Below, piece after piece: positions 27,571-36,813 of a DNA stretch of 64,000 nt (the first letter of the stretch is position 1; every line of letters begins with the position of its first letter). Origin of the DNA: Haloarcula limicola. GTDB lineage: Archaea > Halobacteriota > Halobacteria > Halobacteriales > Haloarculaceae. Made by a program: the position numbers and the translations under genes. The stretch is from contig NZ_WRXM01000002.1 of assembly GCF_010119205.1 (NCBI RefSeq), positions 364,982 through 428,981 on the forward strand. Reading direction: 5' to 3'. The notes under the pieces were generated by a model. The model was not told the DNA's origin and did not search any database. It saw only the letters and a program-made list of their open reading frames with translations.

Positions 27571-27888
27571 ATGGATCCCCTCTTGTCGGTCTTCGCCGTC
27601 GCGTTCGCCCTCCTCGCCGCCACCGTCGCCGGACTCGACGCCGCCCGCCGCGGGCAGTCGTGGGCCGGGACCGCCCTCGCGGTCGGCGGCGCGACGCTGC
27701 TGGCGTGTTCCGGCGTCGCGCTCGCGGACGACGCGCTCCTCGCGGTGTACGCCGCCGCGGTCGGCCGTCCCCTCGTGGTGACGACGCCGCGCTCGTACCT
27801 CGGTCTCCTCGTGGCCGTCGCCGCCGCCGTCACCGTCGCCGTCCTCTCGGGCTACGGCGTCCTCGCTCGATTCCGCTCGGCCGTCTGA
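27571..27888 (+). CDS. Small membrane protein, three helices, function unknown
   Basis: A 105-aa, Ala/Val/Leu-rich protein with three likely membrane helices (residues about 3-22, 32-58 and 76-97) and short charged loops. No motif is recognised. It lies 33 bases after the isoaspartyl peptidase gene and 45 bases before map, so cotranscription is possible but unproven. Confidence 0.65.
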   Translation: MDPLLSVFAVAFALLAATVAGLDAARRGQSWAGTALAVGGATLLACSGVALADDALLAVYAAAVGRPLVVTTPRSYLGLLVAVAAAVTVAVLSGYGVLARFRSAV

Positions 27889-27933
27889 GCTATAACGACA
27901 AACGCTTTCACGCACAGCGCCGAACGCCGGGGC

Positions 27934-28830
27934 ATGAGCGACGTGGACTTCGAGTCCGAGCAGTACGAGAAGTGCCGCGAGGCCGGCGAGATCCTCGCGC
28001 AGGTGCGCGACGAGGCCGCAGAGCGAGTCGAAGTGGGCGCGTCCCACCTCGAAGTCGCCGAGTGGGCCGAAGAGGAGATTCGTGACCTGGGCGGCGAGCC
28101 CGCCTTCCCGGTCAATATCTCCATCGACGAGGAGGCCGCTCACGCGACGCCCGAGCGCGACGACGAGACCACCTTCGGCGAGGAGATGGTCAACTTGGAC
28201 ATCGGCGTCCACGTCGACGGCTGGCTGGCCGACACCGCGATCACGGTCGACCTCTCGGGCCACGACGAACTGGCCGCGGCCTCCGAGGAGGCGCTCGACG
28301 CCGCCCTCGACGTGGCCGGACCGGGCGTCGACGTCGGCGACATCGGCGCGGCCGTCGAGGGGGTCATCGAGGGGTACGGCTTCAACCCCGTCGTCAACCT
28401 CACCGGCCACGGACTCGGTCACTGGGAGCAACACACCTCCCCGAACATCCCGAACCGCTCGGTGTCACAGGGCGCTGAGCTCCAGCCCGGCGACGTCGTC
28501 GCGATCGAGCCGTTCGCCACGGACGGCCGCGGGAAAGTCCAGGAGGGGAGTTCCGAGGAGATCTTCGCGCTGGAACGCGAGGGGTCCGTCCGCGACCGGA
28601 ACGCCCGACAGGTCTTAGAGCAGATCTCCGAGGAGTTCAAGACGCTGCCCTTCGCCGCCCGGTGGCTCGACTCCGCGCGCGCGAAGATGGCGCTTCGTCG
28701 CCTGAAACAGCAGAACATCGTCCACGGCTACCCCGTCCTCAAGGAGGAGGAGGGGAAATTCGTCAGCCAGAAAGAGCACACCGTCATCGTGACCGACGAC
28801 GGCATCGAAGTGACGACGCGCTCTCGATAG
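27934..28830 (+). CDS. map: Methionine aminopeptidase, type II
   Basis: The 298-aa pita-bread enzyme removes N-terminal Met. Metal ligands are readable in order: 'NLDIGVHVDGWLADTAIT' (two Asp), 'GHGLGHWEQH' (His), 'AIEPFATDG' (Glu) and the C-terminal 'EHTVIV' (Glu). 'HATPERDD' contains the substrate-binding His. An insert between the His and Glu ligands marks type II. Essential housekeeping gene. Confidence 0.96.
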   Translation: MSDVDFESEQYEKCREAGEILAQVRDEAAERVEVGASHLEVAEWAEEEIRDLGGEPAFPVNISIDEEAAHATPERDDETTFGEEMVNLDIGVHVDGWLADTAITVDLSGHDELAAASEEALDAALDVAGPGVDVGDIGAAVEGVIEGYGFNPVVNLTGHGLGHWEQHTSPNIPNRSVSQGAELQPGDVVAIEPFATDGRGKVQEGSSEEIFALEREGSVRDRNARQVLEQISEEFKTLPFAARWLDSARAKMALRRLKQQNIVHGYPVLKEEEGKFVSQKEHTVIVTDDGIEVTTRSR

Positions 28831-29047
28831 GACGGGCGCGAAGCGGAACGAGCCGCCGAGTCACGTTTTAGCCGTCCGCTCAGATAGTGCTTGTCCGCGA
28901 AGCGCGGCTACGAACGGTACGGTCGGGAGAGTAAGGAGCGGCTACGGACAAGAGCAGCGCTCGAAAAGGCCGTTCTGTTCAGCGAGGAGTGACGCCGCAC
29001 GGCCCGCACCGTGGGCGTCGGGGCTGTGTCAGTTCTCGATGGGATGG

Positions 29048-29245
29048 CTACGCGTTGTTCATGCGCGTGTGCGTGGTGGTGCCACAGATCTGGCACTCGC
29101 TGACTCGATACGGCTCGCGGGAGAACTCCGCGTTCTCGCGTTTGGAGCTCTCGGTCTGTATCTGGACACGCACGTCGTGTGGTGTCTCGCGGTCGCATGA
29201 CGAGCATGCCTCTGACATATCGACGCCGTCGTTTGTAGCTGCCAT
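29048..29245 (-). CDS. 65-aa zinc beta-ribbon protein (DUF7835-like)
   Basis: Two CxxC pairs, CSSC (residues 14-17) and CQIC (51-54), flank the strands 'PHDVRVQIQTES' and 'FSREPYRVSE'. This matches a short zinc beta-ribbon family widespread in haloarchaea (DUF7835). A strong TATA-like TTTTTATA box at about 29273-29281 (minus strand) lies about 30 bases before ATG 29245, fixing the start; the longer frame upstream is intergenic. Function unknown. The 217 bases after the map stop contain nothing recognisable. Confidence 0.8.
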   Translation of the reverse strand: MAATNDGVDMSEACSSCDRETPHDVRVQIQTESSKRENAEFSREPYRVSECQICGTTTHTRMNNA

Positions 29246-29483
29246 CCCACTCCGGTCTACCGGCGAGAGGAGTATAAAAACTCCCCACCGTTGGATCCGT
29301 TCAGCACCGTTTTTCGCCAGACGGCAACGGAATCTGTGAGCTACCGCCTTAGACGGTTGCATACGGTTGATAACAGTCCCTGGAACTGTCTCACGGCGTC
29401 TGGAACAGAAACGGCCGGTAGATTTAAATAGCCGTTCTCGGCGGTCGAAGTCGTTTTAGGCGAATCGGCCACACGGTGGCTGT

Positions 29484-30041
29484 ATGGACCAGGTGTTCGC
29501 GCCGTGGCGCATCGAGTGGGTCGAGCGAGAGGACGAGACGGCTGACGACGACTGCGTCTTCTGTGCGTTCCGCGACGACGACGCCGACCGCGAGCACAGG
29601 GTGGTCGCGCGGGGCGACCGCGCGTTCGTCCTGCTGAACAACTACCCCTACAACCCCGGTCACGTCATGGTCATTCCGCACGACCACACCGGCGAGTACC
29701 GCGCGCTGGACGACGAGACGCTCTTAGAGCACGCGCAGTTGAAACAGCGGGCGTTCGCCGCGCTGGAGTCGGCGCTCTCCCCCGACGCGTTCAACGCCGG
29801 GCTGAACCTCGGTGGCTCCGCGGCCGGCGGGTCCATCGACGACCACCTCCACACCCACGTCGTGCCGCGCTGGGACGGTGACACGAACTTCATGCCCGTC
29901 GTCAGCGACACGAAGGTCATCGTCGAGGCGGTCGAGGACACCTACGACCGACTGCACGAGGCCTTCGCCGAACAGGAGGGGACCAGCGTGCCGGGCGCGG
30001 ACCGGGCCGTTCGCGTCGAAGCGCCTCCGAAGGGGCTTTAA
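29484..30041 (+). CDS. HIT-family nucleotide hydrolase/transferase
   Basis: The 185-aa protein has 'CVFCAF' near residue 25 (a possible zinc-binding pair), 'YPYNPGHVMVIPHDH' and the histidine triad 'DDHLHTHVVPRW'. This resembles Ap4A phosphorylase/adenylyltransferase-like HIT proteins that cleave dinucleoside polyphosphates or adenylylated compounds. An AT box 'GATTTAAATAG' at 29421-29431 could serve as promoter. The CDF transporter gene follows 24 bases later. Confidence 0.92.
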   Translation: MDQVFAPWRIEWVEREDETADDDCVFCAFRDDDADREHRVVARGDRAFVLLNNYPYNPGHVMVIPHDHTGEYRALDDETLLEHAQLKQRAFAALESALSPDAFNAGLNLGGSAAGGSIDDHLHTHVVPRWDGDTNFMPVVSDTKVIVEAVEDTYDRLHEAFAEQEGTSVPGADRAVRVEAPPKGL

Positions 30042-30065
30042 TCGCCCCTGTCTACGTCCAGGCAG

Positions 30066-30980
30066 ATGTCGCGCCGCGCTACCCTCCGGCGGGTCGGGCT
30101 GCTCGTCCTGGGCGTCAACGTCGTCTTGGCCCTCCTGAAGGGCGGCGTCTGGCTGACGACCGGCAGTCTCGCGGTCCAGTCCGAGGCGGTCAACAGCGTC
30201 GCCGACACCGCCTACTCGCTGGTCGTCGTCGCCGGGCTCTATCTGACGACGCGCCCGCCGGACTTCGAGCACCCCCACGGCCACGAGCGCATCGAGCCGT
30301 TCGTCTCGCTGTTCGTCGCCGCGGGGATCTTCGCCGCCGGCGGCGTCGTCCTCTGGCAGGCCGCGGGCGCGCTTCTGAGCGGTGAGGTCACCGTCACGCG
30401 CGGTCCGACGGCCGTGGGCGTCCTCGCGCTCACGGCGCTCGTCAAGTACGCCTTCTATCGGTACTGTCTGCGGGCCGGGCGGGAAAGCAACTCCCCGGCG
30501 CTGGTGGCGACCGCGAAGGACAACCGCAACGACATCCTGACCGCCGGGGCGGCGCTGGTCGGCGTCGCGGGCGCGACCGCCGGCTACCCGATGGCCGACC
30601 CGCTCGCGGCCATCGTCGTCTCCGTCGGCATCGTCTACACCGGCGTCGAGGTGGTCCGGGACAACGTCGCCTACCTGGTCGGGGCCGCGCCGCCCGCGGA
30701 CCTCCGTCGCGAGATTCTGAAGCGGGCGCTCGACCACCCGCAGGTACAGGGTGCACACGACGTCATCGCCCACTACGTCGGCCCGGAGATCGACGTGAGT
30801 CTCCACATCGAGGTCGAGGGCGACCTGACGCTCCGGGAGGCCCACGACATCGAGACGGCGGTCATCGAGGCGATACGGGAACTCCCCGAAGTGGACGACG
30901 TCTTCGTCCACGTCGACCCGAAGGAGCTCGGCGAGTGGAAGGACGACGACGAAGTCGAGCGGTTGGCGGACTTGGAGTGA
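30066..30980 (+). CDS. Cation diffusion facilitator (CDF) metal exporter
   Basis: The 304-aa protein has a six-helix membrane domain with the metal-site motifs 'SEAVNSVADT' and 'NRNDILTA', the intervening 'HPHGHERIEP' loop, and a C-terminal cytoplasmic domain ('AHDVIAHYVGPEIDVSLHIEVEGDLT', 'VFVHVDP') that binds metal and dimerises. It exports Zn2+, Fe2+ or Mn2+ by proton antiport; which metal is not clear. It converges on the PEBP gene, 6 bases between stops. Confidence 0.93.
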   Translation: MSRRATLRRVGLLVLGVNVVLALLKGGVWLTTGSLAVQSEAVNSVADTAYSLVVVAGLYLTTRPPDFEHPHGHERIEPFVSLFVAAGIFAAGGVVLWQAAGALLSGEVTVTRGPTAVGVLALTALVKYAFYRYCLRAGRESNSPALVATAKDNRNDILTAGAALVGVAGATAGYPMADPLAAIVVSVGIVYTGVEVVRDNVAYLVGAAPPADLRREILKRALDHPQVQGAHDVIAHYVGPEIDVSLHIEVEGDLTLREAHDIETAVIEAIRELPEVDDVFVHVDPKELGEWKDDDEVERLADLE

Positions 30981-30986
30981 CGCGTC

Positions 30987-31553
30987 TCAGTCGGTCTCGG
31001 CCTCGGTCGCGGGCCGGTCGTAGCGGAGGACGAACCGGGCGCTCGACAGCGTCGCGGCGTTGATGGCGTCGAGCGCGTCGTCGTTCTTCACGTCGGGCGG
31101 GAGGTCCAGTCGCCGTTCCAGCGCGTACACCTGAAACCGATAGCTCTGGGTGGTCCCCGCCGCCGGACAGGGAGCGGCGTAGCCCGGTTCACCGTCGGGT
31201 GCGAGCCCCTGCCGCGCGCCGCCCAATCCGTCGAGAACGCGCTTTCGCGGCAGACCGCCGCGAATCCGGGCGCGGTCGCTGGGGACGTTCCAGAGCGCCC
31301 AGCGGACGGGTTCGATGATGGCGTCGCGGTTAGACTCGGCGACGATCGCGAGTCCCGCCGTCGGTTCGGGAACGTGCTGGATGGCGAACGGTGGTGACAC
31401 ACCCGCGCCGTCACACGTGTAGCGAGCCGGAAGGTGATCGTCCTCGCCCGGCCCGTCGACGCGAAGCGGCCGGCTCTCGTCAGCGCGGCTGACACAGCCG
31501 GATAGCGCCCCTAGCGTGGCTCCGGCCGTCGCCAACAGGCGTCGCCGTCGCAT
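30987..31553 (-). CDS. PEBP-like (YbhB/YbcL) protein, Tat lipoprotein
   Basis: A 188-aa protein starting 'MRRRRLLATAGATLGALSGC': twin arginines then a lipobox Cys, indicating Tat export and lipid anchoring. The body shows phosphatidylethanolamine-binding-protein motifs: 'YTCDGAGVSPPF', 'VRWALWNVPSD' , 'GYAAPCPAAGTTQSYRFQVYAL'. Bacterial YbhB/YbcL homologues have no settled role. ATG at 31553 gives the twin-arginine at the very N-terminus; the frame's longer start adds only intergenic codons. Confidence 0.9.
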   Translation of the reverse strand: MRRRRLLATAGATLGALSGCVSRADESRPLRVDGPGEDDHLPARYTCDGAGVSPPFAIQHVPEPTAGLAIVAESNRDAIIEPVRWALWNVPSDRARIRGGLPRKRVLDGLGGARQGLAPDGEPGYAAPCPAAGTTQSYRFQVYALERRLDLPPDVKNDDALDAINAATLSSARFVLRYDRPATEAETD

Positions 31554-31601
31554 ACCACCGCTTACGGCGTTCGGCACTTCCCGGCTTCGGTGTCCGGCCG
31601 G

Positions 31602-32885
31602 TCAGTCCGCCAACTGCCGGCGCTCGACCGGCACGCCGAAGGCGTAGACGGTGTTGTGGCTCGTGATCTCCACGTCGACGAAGTCGCCGACTTCCAGCCC
31701 TCGCTCCTCGGCGTCGGCGATGACCACCTGTCGGTACGCTTCGTCGTACCCCACCAGCGACTCGTCGGTGCCGTCCTCGACCAGCAGGACCGACGAGTCG
31801 CGGCCGACCATCTCCTCGTAGGCCGACCCCGTCACGTCCATCTTCAACTCGGTCATGGCCTTCGAGCGGTCCTTCTTCGTCTGGCCGCCCAGCCCCTTCA
31901 TGTCGGCGGCGTCGGTGCCGGGCCGCTTCGAGAAGCGCGTGACGTTGATCTTCTCGGGGCGGGTCTCTCGCAGTAGTTCCATCGACCGCTCGTGGTCCTC
32001 GGGGTCTTCGGTCGGGAAACCGACGATGAAGTCCGTCGAGAGCGTCCAGTAGTCCAAGGCGTCGTCGAACGCCTCGACGACTTCCAGATACTCGTCGACG
32101 GCGTGCTGGCGGCGCATGTCCGCGAGCACGTCGTCGCTGCCCGACTGGACCGGCGCGTGGATGAAGTTGTACAGCTCGTCGTGTTCGGCGAACACCTGCG
32201 CGAGTTCTTCGCGCACGCCGTGCAGCCCCTTCGGGTTCGCCATCCCGACGCGAACGCGAAAGTCGCCGTCGATCTCGGTGCAGATGCGCTCTAAGAGCTC
32301 GGGGAGCAGGCTCGTCCCCTGATTCCGGTCCCACCCGTAGACGCCGGTGTCCTGCCCGGTGATGCGGATTTCCTTCGCGCCCGCGTGGACGAGCGCCCGG
32401 GCCTTCTCGACGTTCTCGGAGACGGAGGGCGACTCTATTCGCCCGGTCGCCTGCTTGGTGATACAGTAGGAGCAGTCGGACATACAGCCCCGGGCGATGG
32501 GGAGGATGCCGACGACGCCGTTCAGAACCGTCTCGGTGTCGGGCGTCACGGTGGGACACTCGCCGTTGAGGACGTGCTGGGGCACGTCGTCCCAGTGGAG
32601 GACTTCGGCGTCGACGTCGGCGTCGCGGAACTGCTCGCCCTGTGCGAGCGCCATACAGCCCGTGACCACGAGGTCAGCCGGCGTCTCGGCGTCCAGTTCT
32701 TTGGCCCGCGCGAGCATGTTGCGCTCGGTCTTCTCCAGTACCGTGCAGGTGTTGAGGATGGCCACGTCCGCCGACTCCGGCCCGTCGGCGGGGTGGTGGC
32801 CGCCCTCGCGGAGCGCCTGCTCTATCTGCTGGGTCTCACCCCTGTTGGAGGTGCACCCGTACGTCTCGATGTGGTAGCGGGCCAT
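31602..32885 (-). CDS. tRNA (t6A37) C2-methylthiotransferase, archaeal MtaB type
   Basis: The 427-aa radical SAM enzyme converts t6A37 to ms2t6A in ANN-decoding tRNAs. The N-terminal UPF0004 domain carries its cluster cysteines in 'ETYGCTSNRG', 'ILNTCTV' and 'VVTGCMAL'. The SAM cluster is 'RGCMSDCSYC', and a TRAM domain ends the protein. 'HAPVQSGSDDVL' and 'IVGFPTE' are typical internal motifs. Start ATG at 32885. Stand-alone gene. Confidence 0.93.
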   Translation of the reverse strand: MARYHIETYGCTSNRGETQQIEQALREGGHHPADGPESADVAILNTCTVLEKTERNMLARAKELDAETPADLVVTGCMALAQGEQFRDADVDAEVLHWDDVPQHVLNGECPTVTPDTETVLNGVVGILPIARGCMSDCSYCITKQATGRIESPSVSENVEKARALVHAGAKEIRITGQDTGVYGWDRNQGTSLLPELLERICTEIDGDFRVRVGMANPKGLHGVREELAQVFAEHDELYNFIHAPVQSGSDDVLADMRRQHAVDEYLEVVEAFDDALDYWTLSTDFIVGFPTEDPEDHERSMELLRETRPEKINVTRFSKRPGTDAADMKGLGGQTKKDRSKAMTELKMDVTGSAYEEMVGRDSSVLLVEDGTDESLVGYDEAYRQVVIADAEERGLEVGDFVDVEITSHNTVYAFGVPVERRQLAD

Positions 32886-32955
32886 TCGTCCGGAAGGTAC
32901 GGCCTCGTCGGCAAAAGGGCGACGGATTCGGCCGACCGGTGTGGTGGCCGATAAT

Positions 32956-32997
32956 CACGTGTTACTATGTGTGACTATAATCATTATAGACACGTGT
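32956..32997 (+). promoter_or_regulatory. Palindromic promoter of the PAS/GAF regulator gene
   Basis: A perfect 15-bp palindrome CTATAATCATTATAG (32975-32989) contains the likely TATA element, 9-23 bases before the ATG at 32998. It is bracketed by two identical CACGTGT heptamers at 32956-32962 and 32991-32997, the second touching the start codon. A factor bound here would cover the TATA box. Autoregulation by the encoded HTH protein is an inference. Confidence 0.5.
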
Positions 32998-35900
32998 ATG
33001 CGAGTCCGGCATCTCAGAGACGAGAGATCACCGAGCGCCGCGTCCCGCTGTGGGGACACTCCGCGCGCGGCCGGAAACCGAGCAGCGTCGATACAAACGG
33101 ATCGGGCTGACAGCGGTCGGTTCCGGAGCGCGTCCGGTTCCGTCCGCACCGACGGCGGGGAGAGTTTCGGCGGCGACCGCGACCGATACCGGCTGCTCTG
33201 CGAGCGGGTCCGTCGCTACGGCGTGTTCGTCCTCGACCGCGACGGCCGGGTCGCCGAGTGGGGCGACGGTGCCGAACGGTTGCTCGGCTACGACGCCGAC
33301 GCGGCGGTCGGTGAGCCGCTCGCGGCGTTCTACACCGAGGCGGACGCCGACGACGGCCTTCCCTGGCGGATACTCGAACGGGTCGAGACGGACGGCGAAG
33401 TCGTCGACGAGGGGTGGCGGGTCCGAGCCGACGGGTCCCGGCTCTGGGGGCGGTTCGTCGTCACGCCGCTTCGGGCAGCCGGGACGCTGACGGGATACGG
33501 CGTCGTCGCGGCGGACCTCTCGGAGTCGCCGGACAGGGTCCGGTCGTACGACGCACAGACCGAAGCGTCGCTCCAGTTGGTCGGACTGGCCGAGCCGGAC
33601 GGGACGCTCGTGGAGGCGAACAGGGCGGCGCTCGACTTCGCCGGCGTCGAGCTGACCGACGCGGTCGGCTCGCCGCTCTGGGAGACGCCCTGGTGGTCTC
33701 ACTCCGAGGCCGCGCGCGAACGGCTCCGCGACGCCGTCGAGACGGCGGCGACCGGGGAGTTCGTCCGCTACGAGGCGACGGTCGTCGGGGCCGACGGCGA
33801 GGAGATCACCGTCGACGTCTCGCTGACGCCGGTCACCGACGAGGACGGCCGGGTCGTGGCGCTCGTCCCCGAGGCGCGGGACGTGACCGAGCGGAAGCGG
33901 ACCGAGGCGGAGCTTCGCGAGCGCAACCGGATGTTCTCGACGCTCGTCGACAACCTGCCGGGCATCGCCTACCGCTGTGAGAACGAGCGCGGCTGGCCGA
34001 TGTCGTTCGTCAGCGCGGGGTGCTCGGACCTCACGGGGTACGACCCCGCCGAGATAGAGTCGGGGCACGTGAGCTGGGGCGAGGACGTCATCTACCCGGA
34101 CGACCGAGAGCGGGTCTGGGAGGACGTGCAGGCGGCCATCGGCGACCGAGAACCGTTCACGCTCACGTATCAGATACGACGCGCCGACGGCACCGAGCGG
34201 TGGGTCTGGGAGCAGGGTGAGGGGGTCTTCGAGGGGGACAAACTGGTCGCCATCGAGGGGTTCATCACCGACGTCACCGAGCGCAGGGAGCGCCAGCGCC
34301 GCCTCGAAGCTGTCTTCGACCAGACGTACCAGTTCACCGGACTGCTGGAGCCTGACGGCACCGTCCTCGAGGCCAACGAGACGGCGCTGGCGTTCGGCGG
34401 CCTGGACCGCGCGGACGTCGTCGGCGAACCGTTCTGGGAGACCGAGTGGTTCCGAACGAGTCCCGAGGTCCGAGAGCGGGTCAGAGAGGACGTTCGGCGG
34501 GCGGCCGAGGGGGAGTTCGTCCGCCACGAGCTGGACGTGCGGGGGAGCGACCGCGTCGCGACGATCGATTTCTCCGTCCGGCCCATCACGGACGAGCGCG
34601 GCGAGGTGGAGCTGCTCGTCCCGGAGGGGCGCGACATCACCGAGCGCACCCGGCGGGAGGCCCAACTGGAGACGCTCAACGAGGTGTCGCGGGAGCTGAC
34701 CGAGGCCGAGTCGGCGCAGGCCGTCTGCGACACCGCCGTCTCGGCCGCCGGGGAGACGCTGGGACTCGGACTGGCGGCCGTCGAGCTGTACGACTCCGAG
34801 CGGAACCGCCTCCTGCCCCGCGCCCGGAGCGACGCCGTCACCGAGCTGGTCGGCGACGAGTCGCTGTTCGCCCCGGAGAACGGCGAGTCCTGGCGGGTGT
34901 TCGTCGAGAGCGAGGGAACCGTCTACGAGGACATCGAGTTCCGGGCCGACGTCTCGGACTCGGGGACGCCGCTGGACAGCGCGATCGTCCTCCCGCTCGG
35001 AGAGCACGGGGTGTTCATCGCCGGCGAGACGACCGCCGAATCGTTCTCCGAGGCGGACGTCGACCTCGCGCGGGTGCTCGCGGCGCACGTCGAAACCGCG
35101 CTCGACCGGGTCGAGCGCGAGTCGTCGCTCCGAGAGCGCACGGAGACGCTCGAAGCGAAGACCGAGCGCCTGGAGCGCATGGACCGGATCAACGAGGTGA
35201 TTCGCGACGTCGCGACGGCGCTCGTCGGCACCGACTCCCGGGGGGAGATCGAATCGACCGTCTGCGAGCGGCTCGCGGCGACCGGTCCCTATCAGTTCGC
35301 GTGGTTCGGGACCCGCGACCCCGTCAGCGACGAGGTGCGGCCGACGGCGCGGGCGGGTGACGACTCGGGCTATCTGGACGCGATCACGGTCGTCGCCGGC
35401 GGGGCGGAGCCGGCCGGTCGCACCGTCGAGGACCACGCCACTCGGGCCGCGTCGCCCGCCCGCGCCGACCCCCCGTTCGACCAGTGGGAACAGGCGGCGC
35501 TGGAGCGCGACTACCGCACCGTCGTCTCGGTGCCGGTGCGCTACGAGGAGGCCGTATACGGCGTGCTGACCGTCTACGGCAGTGACCCCGACCACCTCGG
35601 CGAGACCGAGCGAGCGGTCCTCGCGGACGTGGGCGAGCTGGTGGGCTACGCGATAACCGCCGCCGAGCGCAAGACGGCACTGACGAGCGACCGACGGGTG
35701 GAACTGGAGTTCGGAATCGAGAACCCCGATACGCCGCTGTTCCGGTGCGTGCGGGCCGTCGGTGCCGAGTTCGAACTGGAGGGAGTCGTCTCGGAGGGGA
35801 GCGGCCCGTACCGGGCGTTCTTCACCCTTCGGGGCGCGGACCCGGACGCGGTCGGCGAGTTCGTGGCCGAGTCGCCGGGCCTCGGCGAACTCAGACGCGT

Positions 35901-36348
35901 CGCCGGCGACGAGTCCGAGAGCCTCTACGAGTGTCCGGTCGTCGGCGAGAGCGTCGCCGGCGTCGCCCTCGACCACGGCGGCGTCCCGCAATCCCTCACC
36001 GGTGACGGGACCGACGCGCGCCTCGTCGTCGAACTGCCGACCGACCGCGACGTCAGGGAGTTCGCCCGGCTGTTCGAGACGGCCTTCGAGGGCGCGACGC
36101 TGCTCGCGCGACGCGAGCGCGACCGGCCGATACAGACGGCGACGGCGTTCCGGTCCGAGCTCCTCGACCGCCTCACCGACAAGCAGCGGGAGGCGATCGA
36201 GACCGCCCACCTGAGCGGGTTCTTCGAGTGGCCCCGTGAGAACACGGGCGAGGAGGTGGCGGCGGCGCTCGGCGTCTCCCAACCCACGTTCAACCGACAC
36301 TTGCGAGCGAGTCAGCGGGAGCTACTGGACCTGTTGCTGGACGAGTGA
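32998..36348 (+). CDS. PAS/GAF sensor with bacterio-opsin-activator HTH (HTH_10) output
   Basis: The 1116-aa protein starts at the ATG right after the palindromic promoter. Four PAS folds are seen at about 64-180, 187-310, 310-435 and 440-555 ('VFVLDRDGRVAEWGDGAERLLGY'; ends in 'DVTERKR', 'DVTERRE', 'DITERTR'). Two GAF domains follow at about 565-700 and 715-860. A BAT-type domain ends in the helix-turn-helix 'LTDKQREAIETA...EEVAAALGVSQPTFNRHLR' at about 1060-1116. No kinase or receiver domain is present, so it is a one-component regulator like Bat, sensing redox, light or small ligands. PAS2 and PAS4 resemble each other, suggesting internal duplication. Targets unknown. Confidence 0.92.
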   Translation: MRVRHLRDERSPSAASRCGDTPRAAGNRAASIQTDRADSGRFRSASGSVRTDGGESFGGDRDRYRLLCERVRRYGVFVLDRDGRVAEWGDGAERLLGYDADAAVGEPLAAFYTEADADDGLPWRILERVETDGEVVDEGWRVRADGSRLWGRFVVTPLRAAGTLTGYGVVAADLSESPDRVRSYDAQTEASLQLVGLAEPDGTLVEANRAALDFAGVELTDAVGSPLWETPWWSHSEAARERLRDAVETAATGEFVRYEATVVGADGEEITVDVSLTPVTDEDGRVVALVPEARDVTERKRTEAELRERNRMFSTLVDNLPGIAYRCENERGWPMSFVSAGCSDLTGYDPAEIESGHVSWGEDVIYPDDRERVWEDVQAAIGDREPFTLTYQIRRADGTERWVWEQGEGVFEGDKLVAIEGFITDVTERRERQRRLEAVFDQTYQFTGLLEPDGTVLEANETALAFGGLDRADVVGEPFWETEWFRTSPEVRERVREDVRRAAEGEFVRHELDVRGSDRVATIDFSVRPITDERGEVELLVPEGRDITERTRREAQLETLNEVSRELTEAESAQAVCDTAVSAAGETLGLGLAAVELYDSERNRLLPRARSDAVTELVGDESLFAPENGESWRVFVESEGTVYEDIEFRADVSDSGTPLDSAIVLPLGEHGVFIAGETTAESFSEADVDLARVLAAHVETALDRVERESSLRERTETLEAKTERLERMDRINEVIRDVATALVGTDSRGEIESTVCERLAATGPYQFAWFGTRDPVSDEVRPTARAGDDSGYLDAITVVAGGAEPAGRTVEDHATRAASPARADPPFDQWEQAALERDYRTVVSVPVRYEEAVYGVLTVYGSDPDHLGETERAVLADVGELVGYAITAAERKTALTSDRRVELEFGIENPDTPLFRCVRAVGAEFELEGVVSEGSGPYRAFFTLRGADPDAVGEFVAESPGLGELRRVAGDESESLYECPVVGESVAGVALDHGGVPQSLTGDGTDARLVVELPTDRDVREFARLFETAFEGATLLARRERDRPIQTATAFRSELLDRLTDKQREAIETAHLSGFFEWPRENTGEEVAAALGVSQPTFNRHLRASQRELLDLLLDE

Positions 36349-36486
36349 GCGCGGTTTCAGTGTATAGTGGGCACTGCGGCGGCGGCACTAGCCACGTAGC
36401 GACGCTCGTTTTCCCCCTGCGGCCCCGAATATACGCATCGGCGACGGTCGAACCGCGCGGCGGAGGCGGCTCTGATCTCACGGCGT

Positions 36487-36675
36487 ATGGCCCGAGAATC
36501 CTTCGAAAAGACCACGCTACCGGCGGACTCGCCCCGTCTCTGTACCACCTGTGGTACCCCGATCGACACGACGGAGTGGTACCCGGTGACCACCGTCCCG
36601 GAGGAGGGACACCGAATCTACGCGTTCTGCGGCGAGGTCTGTCGGGAGCGGTGGCGGCGAGAGACCGATAGCTGA
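36487..36675 (+). CDS. 62-aa zinc-binding protein (DUF7576-like)
   Basis: The short protein has CTTC (residues 19-22) and a second pair in 'FCGEVCRERW', with 'EWYPVTT' between; the layout resembles a treble-clef/MYM-type zinc finger and the haloarchaeal DUF7576 family. Function unknown. It lies downstream of the PAS/GAF regulator and upstream of a HalOD1 gene, both regulatory families. Confidence 0.8.
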   Translation: MARESFEKTTLPADSPRLCTTCGTPIDTTEWYPVTTVPEEGHRIYAFCGEVCRERWRRETDS

Positions 36676-36813
36676 CGGCACCGCGCCGCGGTCGGTCGAC
36701 GGCGAAGCGAGTCGCGGGGACGACGCCGGTCTAAATGTATAGTGGCACCGCACCGACGGCGTGTGGCCATGTAGTGGCCAGCCCTATCCTCGTGTACCGC
36801 GTACGTCGATTCA

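Noticed and set aside
28831..29047. A possible structured RNA in the map/zinc-ribbon gap
   Set aside because: I saw no cloverleaf, conserved tRNA box or extended pairing; left as empty intergenic sequence.
33028..36300. A 1090-aa open frame antisense to the PAS/GAF regulator
   Set aside because: Arg/Val/Asp-rich shadow translation without recognisable motifs; the sense strand has PAS, GAF and HTH domains.
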